The position numbers and the translations under genes were made by a program. From Halobacillus dabanensis (GTDB lineage: Bacteria > Bacillota > Bacilli > Bacillales > Halobacillaceae): a stretch of 64,000 nt of DNA. Location: the NCBI RefSeq assembly GCF_900114165.1, contig NZ_FOSB01000003.1, positions 186,001 through 250,000 on the forward strand, read 5' to 3'. The notes beneath the pieces are model-generated. The model ran no database searches. It had not been told where the DNA came from and saw only the letters and a program-made list of their open reading frames with translations. Numbering within the stretch: position 1 is the first letter of the stretch; each line of letters opens with the position of its first letter. Positions 62,385 to 64,000 of this stretch are shown here, one piece after another.

Positions 62385-64000
62385 TTAGGACACAGCTTCT
62401 TGTTTTTCTGAACTGTCTTTCTTGTTTTTAATATATTGAAGGAATGTAATTACACTGAATACGCCTAAACCGAGCAGAGAAATAATCAGATTCGGATATA
62501 CAAGTAAAAGTCCACCTGTAATCAGAATTACTCGCTCAAACCAATGGAGGTTAGTGACATAATATCCGATTAACGCGGCGCTAATAGCTGCCATCCCTAA
62601 TAAGGCTGTAATAACACTAATGGATACATTACCTGCGTTGGCATCTCCTTGAAGTAGTAACAGAGGGTTGGTAACAAATATATATGGGATGATGAAAGCA
62701 GCGATAGCTAATTTAACAGCAGTCACACCGGTTTTCATTGGATTGGCTCCTGCTATACCTGCCCCTGCATAAGCTGCCAGACAAACAGGTGGGGTGATAT
62801 CCGCTACAATGCCGAAATAGAAGACGAACATATGAACAGCGATGACTGGTACATCAAAAGCTAACAAAGCAGGCGCAGCCATCGTAGCAGTGACGACATA
62901 ATTGGCTGTCGTCGGCAATCCCATGCCAAGTATGATACAGGCAATCATAGTGAAAAACATGACAAGGAAAAATTGCCCCTGTGCTAAATCAATGATCCCT
63001 CCTGCAATCTTAGGTCCTAGACCTGTGGTCGTGACTGTGCCTGCTATAATACCTGCCGTTGCACAGGCTGCGATAACAGGAAGAGCGACTCGAGCCCCTT
63101 CCTCGAGCAATTTAATGATTCCTTTAAAGGACATCCGGGTATCTTTTCGAAAAAAGCTGATGACAAAGGCCGTGACGATTGCGAATAAAGCCGCATAGGT
63201 TGGCGTTCGACCGTCAAGTAAAAAGCCTATAATAATAACGAGCGGAAGAAATAAATCCAAACGCTTCAATAAATTATTCGTTTTCGGAAGTTCTTCTTTA
63301 GTCAACCCGCGTATGTTTTGTTTCCGTGCTTCAAAGTGAGTACCTAAGAAAACTCCAGAAAAATATAGGAGAGCAGGTATGATAGCAATGATAATGATCT
63401 CGTTATATGGTATTCCAGTATAAGAAGCCATGATGAAGGCAGCAGCACCCATGATCGGTGGCATAAGCTGACCACCAGTGGATGCAGAAGCCTCAGAAGC
63501 GGCCGCGAAGTGAGGTTTAAAACCTGCATTTTTCATCATTGGGATCGTAAAAGATCCGGAACCGACAGTGTTTGCTACAGAACTTCCGCTTACCATCCCC
63601 TGTAATCCACTCGCTGCAACAGCTGCTTTGGCTGTTCCCCCTGTATACCGGCCAGTCAAGCGGAGTGCAAGATCATTAAAAAATTGACCGATATTGGTTT
63701 GTACCAATATGACACCGAAAAAGAGAAATAAGAAAATATAAGTAGAGGAGATTTGGATGGGTATCCCAAATATAGCACTTGAACTGAAAAACATCTTCGT
63801 TGCTAAAGTTGGCCAGTCGTATCCGGCATGTCCGATGACTGGGATGAAATTTCCGAGCAACCCGTAAAGCAGGGCTAAAATAGCAATTATGACAATCGGT
63901 AAACCGACAACACGCCTTGTTGCTTCTAATAACAACAAAATCCCTGCTGTTGCCACGAACTGATCCATATAAGTGAATCCGAAGATAATTGCTTCATTAA
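62385..64000 (-). CDS. TRAP transporter fused permease (DctQM type), 5' end outside window
   Basis: The protein belongs to the fused 4TM/12TM TRAP permeases, which import dicarboxylates or related acids with a periplasmic-type binding protein. The M-subunit part is clear: SGLQGMVSGSSVANTVGSG, GGQLMPPIMGAAAFIMASY and MGLPTTANYVVTATMAAPAL. The frame is open to base 64000, so the ATG at 63968 is internal. The 537 visible residues cover the M part; the Q-like part is cut off. A TAXI-type binding protein gene would be expected just beyond the window. Confidence 0.9.
   Translation of the reverse strand, partial: NEAIIFGFTYMDQFVATAGILLLLEATRRVVGLPIVIIAILALLYGLLGNFIPVIGHAGYDWPTLATKMFFSSSAIFGIPIQISSTYIFLFLFFGVILVQTNIGQFFNDLALRLTGRYTGGTAKAAVAASGLQGMVSGSSVANTVGSGSFTIPMMKNAGFKPHFAAASEASASTGGQLMPPIMGAAAFIMASYTGIPYNEIIIIAIIPALLYFSGVFLGTHFEARKQNIRGLTKEELPKTNNLLKRLDLFLPLVIIIGFLLDGRTPTYAALFAIVTAFVISFFRKDTRMSFKGIIKLLEEGARVALPVIAACATAGIIAGTVTTTGLGPKIAGGIIDLAQGQFFLVMFFTMIACIILGMGLPTTANYVVTATMAAPALLAFDVPVIAVHMFVFYFGIVADITPPVCLAAYAGAGIAGANPMKTGVTAVKLAIAAFIIPYIFVTNPLLLLQGDANAGNVSISVITALLGMAAISAALIGYYVTNLHWFERVILITGGLLLVYPNLIISLLGLGVFSVITFLQYIKNKKDSSEKQEAVS

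Overview
The window is low-GC Firmicute DNA, most likely from a spore-forming, moderately halophilic member of the Bacillaceae (Halobacillus-like). Gene order from fabF to about 38.7 kb follows the Bacillus subtilis yja-yjb-yjc region: fabH-fabF, yjbA, trpS, oppABCDF, yjbC-spx, yjbE, mecA, coiA, pepF, yjbH-yjbI-yjbK, yjbM-ppnK-yjbO, prpE, yjbQ, fabI, cotO, cotZ, yjcA, yjcF-yjcG-yjcH. Acidic linkers in exported proteins and a BCCT osmolyte transporter fit a salt-adapted host. The genus is inference; the family-level placement rests on the gene order and on the spore genes.

Layout. 1-5.8 kb: the end of fabH, fabF, an LCP cell-wall gene, yjbA, and trpS behind a T-box leader. 6.1-12.2 kb: a five-gene oligopeptide ABC transporter with a hairpin between oppA and oppB. 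12.5-20.4 kb: a putative glycoside hydrolase, yjbC-spx, a TerC protein, mecA, coiA, pepF and an unlisted 58-residue membrane protein. 20.4-21.7 kb: a dispersed repeat next to an IS3-family element whose two reading frames are fused by deletion. 21.7-30.6 kb: spxH, a truncated hemoglobin, a CYTH protein, the small alarmone synthetase, NAD kinase, a pseudouridine synthase, prpE, mgtE and a K+/H+ antiporter. 30.6-31.7 kb: a gene-free block of repeats where B. subtilis carries ten/thi genes. 31.7-38.7 kb: fabI with a FapR-like operator, spore coat genes with sigma-K-like promoters, and the yjc genes. 38.9-41.9 kb: two identical tRNA-Val genes and a BCCT transporter. 42-43.4 kb: a double-psi beta-barrel protein that is probably spore-associated, and an unknown gene.

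44.5-58 kb is a catabolic island that can be read as one pathway. PreT/PreA reduces uracil or thymine, the dihydropyrimidinase opens the ring, a nitrilase-type beta-ureidopropionase releases beta-alanine (or 3-aminoisobutyrate), a class III aminotransferase moves the amino group to pyruvate, alanine dehydrogenase regenerates pyruvate and releases ammonium, and an MmsA-type dehydrogenase turns the semialdehyde into acyl-CoA. An NCS1 permease and a PucR-type regulator complete the set, and a 78-residue unknown protein sits inside it.

58-64 kb holds an LPXTG-type Excalibur-domain protein, rlmN, an unknown anchored protein, an EamA exporter and the truncated end of a fused TRAP permease gene. No phage, CRISPR array or defence island was found. 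The least explained items are the repeat family, the fused IS ORF, the open frame after the trpS stop codon, and the small orphan proteins.
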